Positions 34,344 to 43,017 are shown, counted from the stretch's first letter. The stretch: 64,000 nt of DNA from Amycolatopsis sp. A133 (GCF_031082405.1 NZ_JAVHJU010000015.1:62001-126000), one strand, 5' to 3'. The notes: generated from the letters alone by a model not told the origin. Translations and numbers: made by a program.

Positions 34344-35089
34344 AGCGGGACGGCGGGACCGTCACGATCACCATGAACCGGGCGGCGCGGCGCAATTCGC
34401 TGTCCGCGGACCACCTCGCCGAGCTGCTCGCCGCGTTCCGCGAGGCGGGCACGTCCGACGCGACCGGCATCGTGCTGGCCGGCGCCGGACCGGTGTTCTC
34501 CGCCGGGCACGACTTCGGCGACGTGGCCGCGCGCGACCTGATGGGGGTCCGCGAGCTGCTCACGCTGTGCACCGACCTGATGAAGACCATGCAGTCGGTC
34601 CCGCAGGTCGTCATCGCGCGGGTGCACGGCCTGGCGACGGCGGCGGGCTGCCAGCTCGTGGCGTCGTGCGACCTGGCCGTGGCCGCCGAGTCGGCGGGTT
34701 TCGCCCTGCCGGGCGGCAAGGGCGGCTGGTTCTGCCACACGCCGGCGGTCCCGGTGGCGCGCTCGATCGGCCGCAAGCGCCTGATGGAACTGGCCCTGAC
34801 CGGAGACGTCATCGACGCGCCCACCGCGCTCGACTGGGGCCTGGTCAACCGGGTGGTGCCCGACGAGCAGCTCGACGACGCCGTCGGAGACCTGCTGGCC
34901 CGGGCGACGCGCGGCAGCCGGGCGAGCAAGGCGGTGGGCAAGGCGACGCTCTACGCCCAGCTCGACCGGCCCGAAGCCGACGCGTACGCGATCGCGCTGG
35001 AGGTCATGGCCGCGGCGTCCCAGCTGCCCGGCGCCCGCGAGGGCATGGCCGCGTTCCTGGAGAAGCGCAAACCCTCCTGGCCCGACTGA
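34322..35089 (+). CDS. Enoyl-CoA hydratase/isomerase family (ECHDC3-like)
   Basis: A 255-residue crotonase-fold protein. The oxyanion-hole segments are FSAGHDFGDV and VHGLATAAGCQLVASCDLAVA. GGWFCHTPAVPVARSIGRK resembles ECHDC3-type proteins rather than classical hydratases, so the catalytic Glu pair is not obvious. It overlaps the GlxA gene by 22 nt, suggesting coupled translation. It is followed by a TTTCACGTGAAA palindrome with a T-run. The acyl-CoA substrate is unknown. Confidence 0.88.
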   Translation: MYEHLLVKRDGGTVTITMNRAARRNSLSADHLAELLAAFREAGTSDATGIVLAGAGPVFSAGHDFGDVAARDLMGVRELLTLCTDLMKTMQSVPQVVIARVHGLATAAGCQLVASCDLAVAAESAGFALPGGKGGWFCHTPAVPVARSIGRKRLMELALTGDVIDAPTALDWGLVNRVVPDEQLDDAVGDLLARATRGSRASKAVGKATLYAQLDRPEADAYAIALEVMAAASQLPGAREGMAAFLEKRKPSWPD

Positions 35090-35091
35090 TC

Positions 35092-35115
35092 CCGAGCTTT
35101 CACGTGAAAGCTCGG
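35092..35115 (+). repeat. TTTCACGTGAAA-centred 24-bp palindrome, probable terminator
   Basis: The half-site CCGAGCTTTCAC is followed directly by its complement and then TTTTG. It starts 2 nt after the crotonase stop. A zero-spacer hairpin plus a T-run makes this the most terminator-like of the three related elements. Confidence 0.8.
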
Positions 35116-35135
35116 TTTTGCGCTGTCGGCGAACG

Positions 35136-35152
35136 TACCATACGGTATGGTA
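35136..35152. promoter_or_regulatory. TetR operator overlapping its own start
   Basis: TACCATAC, G, GTATGGTA: a perfect 17-bp odd-spaced palindrome that ends on the first base of the ATG at 35152. Its placement predicts autorepression of the TetR-DUF2867 operon. Confidence 0.82.
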
Positions 35153-35658
35153 TGGATATGGTGGGCAAGCGGGACTGGCTGGACGCGGGGTTGGTGCTGC
35201 TGGCGGAGCAGGGTGCGCCGTCGGTGACCATCGAGCGGCTGACCGAGCGGCTCGGGCTGTCGAAAGGCTCCTTCTACCACCACTTCAAGGGCATGAGCGG
35301 CTACCGCACCGCGCTGCTGGAGCACTTCGAGGCCGAACGCACCACGCGGTTCGTGGCGCAGGCCGAACAGGCGGGCGGCGACCGGCTGCGCACGCTGATG
35401 GACCTGGTGACCGCGCCGGGACCCGCTCCCGGGCTCGAGATCGCCGTCCGGGCCTGGGCCTTGCAGGACGCCGAGGCGCGGACGATCCAGGAGCGCATCG
35501 ATCGCACCCGCGTGGATTACCTGACCGAAGTCTGCGGTGACGCGGAACTCGGCCGGGCGCTGTACCTCGTTGTCGTCGGCGCCGGCCAGGTCGTGCCGCC
35601 GCTGTCCGGACGGCGGCTCAGGAGCGCGTTGGAACTCGTACTGGGGAGAACAAGATGA
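35152..35658 (+). CDS. TetR-family transcriptional regulator
   Basis: A 168-residue regulator with an N-terminal helix-turn-helix (RLTERLGLSKGSFYHHFKGMSGYRTALLEHF). The start is ATG 35152 (MDMVGKRDWLDAG) or ATG 35158. No ribosome-binding site is visible, so a leaderless transcript is possible. A perfect palindrome overlaps the start. It is followed by a DUF2867 gene with a 4-nt overlap, so it probably controls that gene. The ligand is unknown. Confidence 0.88.
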   Translation: MDMVGKRDWLDAGLVLLAEQGAPSVTIERLTERLGLSKGSFYHHFKGMSGYRTALLEHFEAERTTRFVAQAEQAGGDRLRTLMDLVTAPGPAPGLEIAVRAWALQDAEARTIQERIDRTRVDYLTEVCGDAELGRALYLVVVGAGQVVPPLSGRRLRSALELVLGRTR

Positions 35659-36119
35659 CCGAGCCCTACCTCGACGGCGCCGACTACGTCGAATTCAAGG
35701 AAATCGAAAGCGAAAACAGCCTGCGCGAGTTCGTCGCCGGTGTCTTCGGCTGGTCGCCGGCCTGGGTGAAGGTCCTGTTCGGCGCCCGGTACCTGCTCAC
35801 CAAGGCGCTGCGGCTGGACACAGCGTCAGTCCCGCGCTCCGGCCGCCTCCGGCCGGCGGACGTCGGCTTCGAGCCCGGCGACCGCGTGGCGTTCTTCACC
35901 GTGCGGGCCGGGGACCCGGAGCACTACCTCGTCGCCGGGGTCGACGACAGCCACCTGACCGGGTACCTGACGGTCGAAGCGGTGCCGCGCGGCTTCCGGC
36001 TCGGCACGATCGTGCACTTCCACAACCGCGTCGGCCCGGCCTACTTCACGCTGATCAAGCCGTTCCACCACCTGGTGATCCGCGGGATGCTCAAGGCCGG
36101 TGCCGCTCGGCCAGCATGA
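35655..36119 (+). CDS. DUF2867 family protein
   Basis: A 154-residue protein typical of DUF2867 by length and by the strands GDRVAFFTVRAGDPEHYLVAGVDDSHLTGYLTV and [25 protein letters not shown]. No function is known. The ATG overlaps the TetR stop (ATGA), and the 3' end overlaps the convergent Nudix gene by 29 nt. Confidence 0.82.
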   Translation: MTEPYLDGADYVEFKEIESENSLREFVAGVFGWSPAWVKVLFGARYLLTKALRLDTASVPRSGRLRPADVGFEPGDRVAFFTVRAGDPEHYLVAGVDDSHLTGYLTVEAVPRGFRLGTIVHFHNRVGPAYFTLIKPFHHLVIRGMLKAGAARPA

Positions 36120-36636
36120 GCTGCGCCCACGCGGCGATCGACTGCGCGTCGGTGATGTCGCCCGTGAGGATCATCTTCTCGACGTCCGCGCGCGCGAACC
36201 ACGCGCTGCGCATGTCCTGCTCCTCGTGTTCGCGCTCCGGCTCGCCCTCGGTGATGTCCGTGGCGAGGAACACCCAGCCGCGCTGGCTGCTCATGCCGGC
36301 GGCGACGTCGAGCTTGCCGAGCGGGACCATCGAGCCGGCGCGCAGCCCGGTCTCCTCGCGCAGTTCGCGCGCGGCCAGCTCCGCGGGCGGGACGTCGGCG
36401 AGGTCCGGTGCGGTGCCCTGCGGGAACTCCCACCGCCGTTCGCCGAGCGGGTAGCGGAACTGCTCGACCAGCCGGAAGCGGTCGCCGTCCTGGGCGATCA
36501 CCAGCGCGTACGACGGCTTGTCGATCACGCCGTAAATGCCCGCCGAGCCGTCGGGACGGCGGATTTTGTCCTCCCGCACCGTCATCCAGTTGTTCCGGTA
36601 CACCTCGCGGGACGCGACACGCTGAATGGGGTCCAC
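36091..36636 (-). CDS. Nudix hydrolase
   Basis: A 181-residue protein with a Nudix box at about residues 76-100: G then [15 protein letters not shown], matching the RExxxEExG core. The strand [23 protein letters not shown] before it is typical of ADP-ribose or ADP-sugar pyrophosphatases. The exact substrate cannot be assigned. The start is ATG 36636. It is divergent from nucS. Confidence 0.9.
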   Translation of the reverse strand: MDPIQRVASREVYRNNWMTVREDKIRRPDGSAGIYGVIDKPSYALVIAQDGDRFRLVEQFRYPLGERRWEFPQGTAPDLADVPPAELAARELREETGLRAGSMVPLGKLDVAAGMSSQRGWVFLATDITEGEPEREHEEQDMRSAWFARADVEKMILTGDITDAQSIAAWAQLMLAERHRP

Positions 36637-36673
36637 GCGCCCAGTATCACCGACCCTGTCCTACCCTCCTCGG

Positions 36674-37333
36674 GTGCGTCTCGTGATCGCGCGGTGCCAG
36701 GTCGACTACGCCGGCCGGCTCACCGCCCACCTGCCGATGGCCACCCGCCTGCTGCTCGTCAAGTCCGACGGCTCGGTGTCGGTGCACTCCGACGACCGTG
36801 CGTACAAACCGTTGAACTGGATGAGCCCGCCCTGCTGGCTGATCGAGGACGGCAAGCTCTGGATCGTCGAGAACAAACAGGGCGAGAAGCTGGTGATCTC
36901 GATCGAGGAGGTCTTCCACGACTACTCCCAGGCCCTGGGCGCGGAACCGGGCCTGCAGAAGGACGGTGTCGAGGCGCACCTGCAGGAACTGCTGGCCGAG
37001 CACATCAAGACCCTGGGCGACGGTTACACGCTCGTCCGCCGCGAATTCCCCACGGCGATCGGCCCGGTCGACATCATGGCCCGCGACGCCGACGGCCGCT
37101 CGGTGGCGGTCGAGATCAAGCGCCGCGGCGAAATCGACGGCGTCGAGCAGCTGACGCGCTACCTGGAACTGCTCAACCGCGACCCGCTCCTGGCACCGGT
37201 GCAGGGCGTGTTCGCAGCCCAGATCATCAAACCGCAGGCCCGCACGCTGGCCGAGGACCGCGGCATCCGCTGCCTGACCCTGGACTACGACGAACTCCGC
37301 GGCATCGAGTCCGACGAGTTCCGGCTGTTCTGA
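36674..37333 (+). CDS. nucS: Endonuclease NucS (EndoMS)
   Basis: A 219-residue mismatch-specific nuclease giving non-canonical mismatch repair in actinobacteria that lack MutS/MutL. GTG 36674 begins [21 protein letters not shown], the conserved start; upstream in-frame sequence is not conserved in style. The N-terminal DNA-binding domain is followed by a RecB-type nuclease core: [41 protein letters not shown], with the catalytic Asp and EIK motif. It is usually near atp genes in mycobacteria; here it is 17 kb away. Confidence 0.94.
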   Translation: MRLVIARCQVDYAGRLTAHLPMATRLLLVKSDGSVSVHSDDRAYKPLNWMSPPCWLIEDGKLWIVENKQGEKLVISIEEVFHDYSQALGAEPGLQKDGVEAHLQELLAEHIKTLGDGYTLVRREFPTAIGPVDIMARDADGRSVAVEIKRRGEIDGVEQLTRYLELLNRDPLLAPVQGVFAAQIIKPQARTLAEDRGIRCLTLDYDELRGIESDEFRLF

Positions 37334-37334
37334 C

Positions 37335-37541
37335 GTGCAGCCGGGCCGGTACGTTCACTACAAGGGCGGCGAGTACGAGGTGCTGGGCGTGGCCCGGCAC
37401 AGCGAAACCGAAGAGGAACTGGTGGTGTACCGGGCCCTCTACGGCGAGCGGGGGCTGTGGGGCCGGCCGGCGGAGATGTTCGGGGAGACGGTCGAGACGC
37501 CGGCGGGCGCGGTTCCGCGGTTCCGGCGCGTGGCGGACTGA
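37335..37541 (+). CDS. DUF1653 small protein
   Basis: A 68-residue protein: GRYVHYKGGEYEVLGVARHSETEEELVVYRALYG and GLWGRPAEMF are the DUF1653 pattern. It is a small SH3-like beta protein of unknown function. GTG 37335 is 1 nt after the nucS stop, so translation is probably coupled. Confidence 0.85.
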   Translation: MQPGRYVHYKGGEYEVLGVARHSETEEELVVYRALYGERGLWGRPAEMFGETVETPAGAVPRFRRVAD

Positions 37542-37924
37542 ACGCCTTGCGTTGAAAAATTGACCCTCAGGCTGCCCGAACGGGCGGTCTCGGTGCCGAT
37601 ACCGAATCGATGCCGAAATCGACGTATCTGATTCGCTGATTGTTGCTCCGCCAGGAAATCGTTAACCCGATAGTCGGCCGCGCAGTGAGAAGAAACTTTT
37701 TCGGCGCCTTTTGTGCGCTGTTCGGGTGAGTTCGGGTTCTTGTTCGCCGTTGTCGTGCGACACTCGATTCGAGGGGTTCCGCCGGTGCGTCCGGCGTGGC
37801 CGGAGGGTGGTGCGCTCGGCCGTCTTTCTTCGTCGTGCCAACGTTTCAGTCCGCCTTCGAGCTCAGGGTGTGCATGTCATCCGGTCGGCGTGCGCGCATT
37901 TTCGCTTGCACGGAGGAGGAAGTC
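37542..37924 (+). promoter_or_regulatory. AT-richer leader upstream of the papain-like gene
   Basis: 383 bp with clearly more A and T than its surroundings, including GAAAAATTGACC, ATCGATGCCGAAATCGACG and GAAGAAACTTTTTCGG. It ends in the strong GGAGGAGGAAG ribosome-binding site. No open frame with a convincing start was seen. It probably holds a promoter and a long 5' leader, or is a foreign segment. Confidence 0.55.
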
Positions 37925-38701
37925 ATGCGTTATCGCCCACTCGGTTCCGATCCGTCCGACCCGCGCCTGGGCCGGTTCATTCCGGACGACTGGCGGCACG
38001 TGGAAAGGTATCCGCTCGGCGCGCTGTCCGACGACGACCGGCCCACCCGCTCGCCCGTTGTGATCGGTGTCAACTGGTACTCGGCGTTCGACCAGCCGGA
38101 ACAGGACGAAGCCTCCGGCGAGTTCTTCATCGCGAGGGGCGGGGTCGCGAAGCTCGGCCGGATCCGCGGCGGGCACTGCGTGTGCCTCGAGCCGGGCGGC
38201 ACCCCGGACACCGACGCCTGGTACGCGTTCTACGACCAGGGCCACGAAGGCGCCTGCGTCGGCTTCGGCTGGTCGCGGTGCATGTCGATCTTCAACGGCA
38301 GCGAGTACGCGGCCCGCTGGCTCTGGGACTCGGCCAAGAAGCGCGACGAGTGGCCCGAAACCAACCCCGGTGACGAGAACGGCACGTCGGTCCGGGCCGC
38401 GGCCGAGGTGCTCAAGGACACCGGGCACGTCCTGTGGGACGAGTCCTACGACGGCGACGACTGGCACACCCGGGAGAAGTACACCGCCGAGGCCAAGCAG
38501 GGCATCAAGGCGTTCCGCTGGGCGAAGTCGGTCGACGACGTGCACTCCGTGCTCGCCAACCCGCGGGCCGACGAGCTCGGCGCCGTGCCGATCCTCAACT
38601 CCTGGGGCCCGGGCTACCCGCACCGGACCTACCTGCCCGACGCGGTGCTCGCCAAGCTGATCGAGGAGGACGGCGAGGTCGCGGTGCCGACCGACCGGTG
38701 A
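37925..38701 (+). CDS. Papain-like (C1-type) cysteine protease-like protein
   Basis: A 258-residue protein from ATG 37925 (strong GGAGGAGGAAG site), no signal peptide. AFYDQGHEGACVGFGWSRCMS resembles the papain Gln/Cys box. PILNSWGPGYPHRTYL resembles the Asn box (NSWG). The canonical His box between them is missing. Instead GGHCVCLEPGG lies before the Cys box, the reverse of papain order. The family resembles phage- and actinobacterium-borne proteins of unknown role. It could be an active rearranged protease or a binding protein using the fold. It is a single gene with an AT-rich leader and its own terminator. Confidence 0.7.
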   Translation: MRYRPLGSDPSDPRLGRFIPDDWRHVERYPLGALSDDDRPTRSPVVIGVNWYSAFDQPEQDEASGEFFIARGGVAKLGRIRGGHCVCLEPGGTPDTDAWYAFYDQGHEGACVGFGWSRCMSIFNGSEYAARWLWDSAKKRDEWPETNPGDENGTSVRAAAEVLKDTGHVLWDESYDGDDWHTREKYTAEAKQGIKAFRWAKSVDDVHSVLANPRADELGAVPILNSWGPGYPHRTYLPDAVLAKLIEEDGEVAVPTDR

Positions 38702-38729
38702 GGTCCAGCCGCTCCCGCGGCGCGTGACG

Positions 38730-38771
38730 AGGGCGCGTTTCCCCTGGTGGTGACCGGGGGAGGCGCGCCCT
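38730..38771 (+). terminator. Hairpin terminator after the papain-like gene
   Basis: AGGGCGCGTTTCCCC pairs with GGGGAGGCGCGCCCT with two G-U pairs, across a 12-nt loop. It starts 29 nt after the stop. Confidence 0.8.
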
Positions 38772-38899
38772 CCGGCCATTGTGGACCCGTCAACGTGCCG
38801 ACCCTGAATCCATGCAGTACTGTCCCGATCCGACGGGATGCTGGTGATTCCTGTCGGATGTTGTCCTCTTTGAAAAAGGTACAGCCGGAGGTGGGTCGG

Positions 38900-40597
38900 G
38901 TGCTCGTCTTAGCCGATGCGAACCTGCGACTCGACGCGAATGCGATCGACTACATCGAGTTGGCGTTCTACTTCGTGCTCGTGCTCGGCATCGGGTACCT
39001 GGCGCGACGGCAGGTGTCGAGCAGCCTCGACTTCTTCCTGTCCGGCCGTTCGCTGCCCGCCTGGGTCACCGGCCTGGCGTTCATCTCGGCGAACCTCGGC
39101 GCGGTCGAGGTCATGGGCATGTCGGCCAACGGCGCCCAGTACGGCCTGCCGACCGTGCACTACTTCTGGATCGGCGCCATCCCGGCGATGCTGTTCCTCG
39201 GCATCGTGATGATGCCCTTCTACTACGGCTCCAAGGTCCGCAGTGTCCCGGAGTTCATGCGGCGGCGCTTCGGCAAGCCGGCCCACTTGGTCAACGGCGT
39301 CAGCTTCGCCGCGGCCCAGATCCTCATCGCGGGCGCGAACCTCTTCCTGCTGGCCAGCGTGGTGAACCTGCTGCTGGGCTGGCCGCTGTGGGTGTCGATC
39401 ATCATCGCCGCCGCGATCGTGCTCTCCTACACCGCGCTCGGTGGCCTCTCCGCCGCGATCTACAACGAGGTCTTGCAGTTCTTCGTGATCGTCATCGCGC
39501 TGGTGCCGCTGACGATCATCGGCCTGGTCAAGGTCGGCGGCTGGCAGGGACTGGTCGACAAGGTGACCAACAGCCCGGGCGGCTCCGCGCAGCTGCACTC
39601 GTGGCCCGGTGACAACCTGACCGGCTTCGGCAACAGCGTGCTTTCGGTGCTGGGCATCGTCTTCGGCCTCGGGTTCGTGCTCTCCTTCGGTTACTGGACG
39701 ACGAACTTCGTCGAGGTCCAGCGCGCGATGGCGTCGAAGAGCATGTCCGCCGCGCGGCGCACGCCGATCATCGGCGCGTTCCCGAAGATGTTCGTCCCGT
39801 TCATCGTGATCATCCCCGGCATGATCGCCGCGGTCACGGTGTCCGAGTACGTCAAGGAGAAGCAGGTGCTGCTCGACGGCGGCACGGCCGAAAGCGGCGT
39901 CACCTTCAACAACGCGCTCCTGCTGCTGATGCGCGACCTCCTGCCGAACGGCATGCTCGGCATCGCCATCGCCGGTCTGCTCGCGTCCTTCATGGCCGGC
40001 ATGGCGGCGAACCTGAGCTCGTTCAACACGGTCTTCACGTACGACATCTGGCAGACGTACGTGAAGAAGGACAAGCCGGACCACTACTACCTGAACCTGG
40101 GCCGCATCGTGACGTCGGCCGGCACGATCCTCGCGATCGGCACCGCCTTCATCGCGTCGAACTCCGGCAACATCCTGAACTACCTGCAGGACCTGTTCTC
40201 CTTCTTCAACGCGCCGCTGTTCGCGACCTTCATCCTCGGCATGTTCTGGAAGCGGATGACCCCGCACGCCGGCTGGAGCGGCCTGGTGCTCGGCACCGCG
40301 TCCGCGATCACCGTGTGGGGCCTCTCGCAGGCCGGGGTACTCGGCCTCACCGGCCAGGGCATCAGCTTCGTCGCCGCCGGGACCGCGTTCGTCGTCGACA
40401 TCGTGGTGAGCGTCGCCGTCTCGCTGGCGACCAAGCCGAAGCCGGACGAGGAGCTCGTGGGTCTCGTCTACTCGCTGACGCCGAAGGAAACCCGCCGGCA
40501 CGATTCGACCGGCGAGAACGCGGGCTGGTACCGCAAGCCGGGCCTGCTCGCCGGCATCGTGCTCATCCTGACCATCGCCCTCAACGTCATCTTCTAG
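38900..40597 (+). CDS. Sodium:solute symporter (SSS family)
   Basis: A 565-residue membrane protein with about 13-14 hydrophobic helices. GTG 38900 follows GGAGG by 8 nt; the open frame upstream is not membrane-like. SSS/vSGLT-type stretches are DFFLSGRSLPAWVTGLAFISANLGAVE (helix 1, Na+ site), YNEVLQFFVIV and GLLASFMAGMAANLSSFNTVFTYDIWQTY. The substrate is probably a sugar or similar small solute, inferred from likeness to SGLT members. The fourth codon is TTA, rare here. The downstream gene encodes a small membrane protein 9 nt away. Confidence 0.92.
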   Translation: MLVLADANLRLDANAIDYIELAFYFVLVLGIGYLARRQVSSSLDFFLSGRSLPAWVTGLAFISANLGAVEVMGMSANGAQYGLPTVHYFWIGAIPAMLFLGIVMMPFYYGSKVRSVPEFMRRRFGKPAHLVNGVSFAAAQILIAGANLFLLASVVNLLLGWPLWVSIIIAAAIVLSYTALGGLSAAIYNEVLQFFVIVIALVPLTIIGLVKVGGWQGLVDKVTNSPGGSAQLHSWPGDNLTGFGNSVLSVLGIVFGLGFVLSFGYWTTNFVEVQRAMASKSMSAARRTPIIGAFPKMFVPFIVIIPGMIAAVTVSEYVKEKQVLLDGGTAESGVTFNNALLLLMRDLLPNGMLGIAIAGLLASFMAGMAANLSSFNTVFTYDIWQTYVKKDKPDHYYLNLGRIVTSAGTILAIGTAFIASNSGNILNYLQDLFSFFNAPLFATFILGMFWKRMTPHAGWSGLVLGTASAITVWGLSQAGVLGLTGQGISFVAAGTAFVVDIVVSVAVSLATKPKPDEELVGLVYSLTPKETRRHDSTGENAGWYRKPGLLAGIVLILTIALNVIF

Positions 40598-40606
40598 GAG
40601 GTCGGA

Positions 40607-40897
40607 ATGGCTACCGAGTCGCAGCCGCGCGCACGCAAGGCAGGCGCCTTCGACATCCGGCTGATCATCGCCCTGCTGATCGGCGTCTACGGTGTCATCC
40701 TCACCGTCATGGGCATCGGCTTCACCTCCGACGAGGAGATCGCGAAGGCCGCGGGTGTGAACATCAACCTGTGGGCCGGGATCGGCATGCTGGTGGTCTC
40801 CGCGCTGTTCGTCATCTGGGCCGTGACCCGCCCGCTCGTCGTGCCGGCCGAGACCGAGACGGAGACGGGCGACACACCGACGGTGGCGGGCGAATAG
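40607..40897 (+). CDS. Small two-helix membrane protein paired with the symporter
   Basis: A 96-residue protein with two predicted helices (residues ~18-40 and ~55-76) and charged ends rich in Glu and Thr at the C-terminus. ATG 40607 follows GGAGG closely. It looks like a partner or regulator of the upstream symporter, since small membrane subunits commonly follow such genes. It has no recognised domain. Confidence 0.75.
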   Translation: MATESQPRARKAGAFDIRLIIALLIGVYGVILTVMGIGFTSDEEIAKAAGVNINLWAGIGMLVVSALFVIWAVTRPLVVPAETETETGDTPTVAGE

Positions 40898-40944
40898 CCG
40901 GGTTGTCCGGACAGCGGCGCGCGGGTGCCGCTACCGTGCATCGC

Positions 40945-41937
40945 GTGTTCCCAGACGTTCGGCACCGCCGTCTCCCGACGCTGTTCCTGCTGGTCACCGC
41001 CCTCGCGCTGCCGTTGACGGCGTGCGGGCAAGACCTCGGCAAGTCCAACTTCGCCCGGACGACGGTGCCCGCGGCGGCCGGCACCGGCCAGGTCGCCGAC
41101 GGCCCGATCACCGACGCCGCCGTGGCGGCGGACGTCCTCCGCACGATCCAGCCGTGCCAGTTCCTGACCAAGGACGCCCTCGGCGCGCTGGGCCTCGGTA
41201 CGGTCGAAGCCGACCCGTCGCCGTCGTCGATCGCCTTCGACAAGTGCAGCAACAAGGTGAAGGACCCCGGCGGCAAGGAGATCCGGTTCGCGCTCGAGAT
41301 CGGCAGCACCACGGCGCCGCGGGCCGACAAGACGACCGGGCAGGCCGGCGGGCTCCCGTTGCGCGTGAACAAGACCGGCGACACCGACTGCACCGTCGCG
41401 GCGATGACGGCGTTGAACCCCGACCTGGCGCTCGCGGTGTCGGTCACCTACGCCGGTGATCCCTGCCGCCCCGGCCAGACCCTGGTGAACGCCGTCGTCC
41501 AAAAGGTGCACAACTCGCCGGAGAAGTACTCGACGCCTTCGGGCACCGTGCTGACCGCCGACCCGTGCGCGATGGCCGACACCGCGGTGGTGGCCGCCGC
41601 CGTGCCGTCCGCGAAGTCCGCGCCCTCGGGCCTGCACTCGTGCGAGTGGCGGGACCGGGGCCCGGCGGTGACGGTCGGGTTCCTGCCGGGCCTGCCCCCG
41701 ATCGTCGGCGACGGTTACTCCAAGGTGGACCTCGGCAACGGCGTGACCGCGTTCCAGAAGCAGGCGACCGAGGGTTCGGCCCGGTGCAAGGTCCAGTGGC
41801 AGCACCGGCCGTGGCAGGGCGACGACGTCGAACTGGCCCAGGTGGACTACCAGGGCTACGACGACGACAACGGCGACCCGTGCGGCAAGGCGGTGACCGT
41901 CGCGAAGAACGTGGTCACCAAGCTCCCCAAACCTTGA
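40945..41937 (+). CDS. DUF3558-like lipoprotein
   Basis: A 330-residue protein from GTG 40945. The signal peptide ends in the lipobox LPLTAC, giving a lipidated Cys at about residue 28 on the outer face of the membrane. The mature part has CQFLTKDALGALGLG and later CAMADTAVVAAA, the DUF3558-type cysteine-bearing repeats. Six or more cysteines suggest disulfides. The family is common in mycolata and Pseudonocardiaceae; function is unknown. The start could also be GTG 40936. Confidence 0.8.
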   Translation: MFPDVRHRRLPTLFLLVTALALPLTACGQDLGKSNFARTTVPAAAGTGQVADGPITDAAVAADVLRTIQPCQFLTKDALGALGLGTVEADPSPSSIAFDKCSNKVKDPGGKEIRFALEIGSTTAPRADKTTGQAGGLPLRVNKTGDTDCTVAAMTALNPDLALAVSVTYAGDPCRPGQTLVNAVVQKVHNSPEKYSTPSGTVLTADPCAMADTAVVAAAVPSAKSAPSGLHSCEWRDRGPAVTVGFLPGLPPIVGDGYSKVDLGNGVTAFQKQATEGSARCKVQWQHRPWQGDDVELAQVDYQGYDDDNGDPCGKAVTVAKNVVTKLPKP

Positions 41938-42015
41938 TCCGGTCCTGACCTGGCGGCAGCCCGCGCGGGGAGGTAGGAAGGGGACACCCCACCCGCCGAT
42001 GTGCCGGAGGCTGCC

Positions 42016-43017
42016 GTGAAGAAGATCATCAACGATCCGGCGAACGTGGTCGCCGAGTCGCTGCGGGGGCTCGCCGCCGCGCACGCCGACATCCTCCGCG
42101 TCCAGTACGACCCGGACGTCGTGATCAGAGCCGGCGCGCCGGTCGCGGGCAGGGTCGCCGTGATCTCCGGCGGCGGGTCCGGGCACGAGCCGCTGCACGG
42201 TGGCTTCGTCGGCCACGGCATGCTCGCCGCCGCCGTGCCCGGCGCGGTGTTCACCTCGCCGACCCCGGACGCGGTGCAGGCCGCCGTCACCGCGACCACC
42301 GGCGACGCGGGTGCCCTGCTCATCGTGAAGAACTACACCGGCGACGTGCTGAACTTCGAGACGGCCGCCGAGCTGGCCGCCGCCGAGGGCCTCGAGGTCC
42401 GCAGCGTCGTGATCGACGACGACGTCGCGGTCAAGGACTCGACGTACACCGCGGGCCGCCGCGGGGTCGGCGGCACGGTGCTGCTGGAGAAGATCACCGG
42501 TGCCGCCGCCGAGCGCGGCGACTCCCTCGACGCCGTGACCGCGCTGGCGCAGAAGGTGATCGGCCAGGTCCGGTCGATCGGTGTCGCGCTCACCGCGCCG
42601 ACCGTGCCGCACGCCGGCACCCCGAGCTTCGACCTCGACGAGGACGAGGTCGAGTTCGGCATCGGCATCCACGGTGAACCCGGCCGCGAGCGGATCCCGC
42701 TGGAACCGGCCGATGCGCTGGTGGCGCGGATGGTCGAGGCGGTCGTTTCGGATCTGCCGTTCGCCGCGGGCGACCGCGTGCTGCTGTTCACCAACTCGAT
42801 GGGGGGCACCCCGCTCGTCGAGCTGTACCTGGCCCACGGCATCGCCGAGCGGCTGCTGGCCGACCGTGGGATCGTGGTCGAGCGCCGGCTGGTCGGCCCG
42901 TACATCACCAGCCTCGAGATGCAGGGGATGAGTCTGACGTTGCTCAAACTGGACGACGAGCTGACCGAGCTGTGGGACGCCCCGGTCAACACCGCGGCGC
43001 TGCGGTGGGGGCTCTGA
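42016..43017 (+). CDS. dhaK: PTS-dependent dihydroxyacetone kinase, substrate-binding subunit DhaK
   Basis: Binds dihydroxyacetone covalently through a His for phosphoryl transfer from DhaL. It is 333 residues from GTG 42016, 5 nt after GGAGG; GTG 42001 is less likely. Signatures are ISGGGSGHEPLHGGFVGHGML near the N-terminus, KNYTGDVLNFETAAE, and the active-site GIGIHGEPGRERI. It is the first gene of a dhaKLM operon, with a TGATG overlap into dhaL. Confidence 0.95.
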   Translation: MKKIINDPANVVAESLRGLAAAHADILRVQYDPDVVIRAGAPVAGRVAVISGGGSGHEPLHGGFVGHGMLAAAVPGAVFTSPTPDAVQAAVTATTGDAGALLIVKNYTGDVLNFETAAELAAAEGLEVRSVVIDDDVAVKDSTYTAGRRGVGGTVLLEKITGAAAERGDSLDAVTALAQKVIGQVRSIGVALTAPTVPHAGTPSFDLDEDEVEFGIGIHGEPGRERIPLEPADALVARMVEAVVSDLPFAAGDRVLLFTNSMGGTPLVELYLAHGIAERLLADRGIVVERRLVGPYITSLEMQGMSLTLLKLDDELTELWDAPVNTAALRWGL

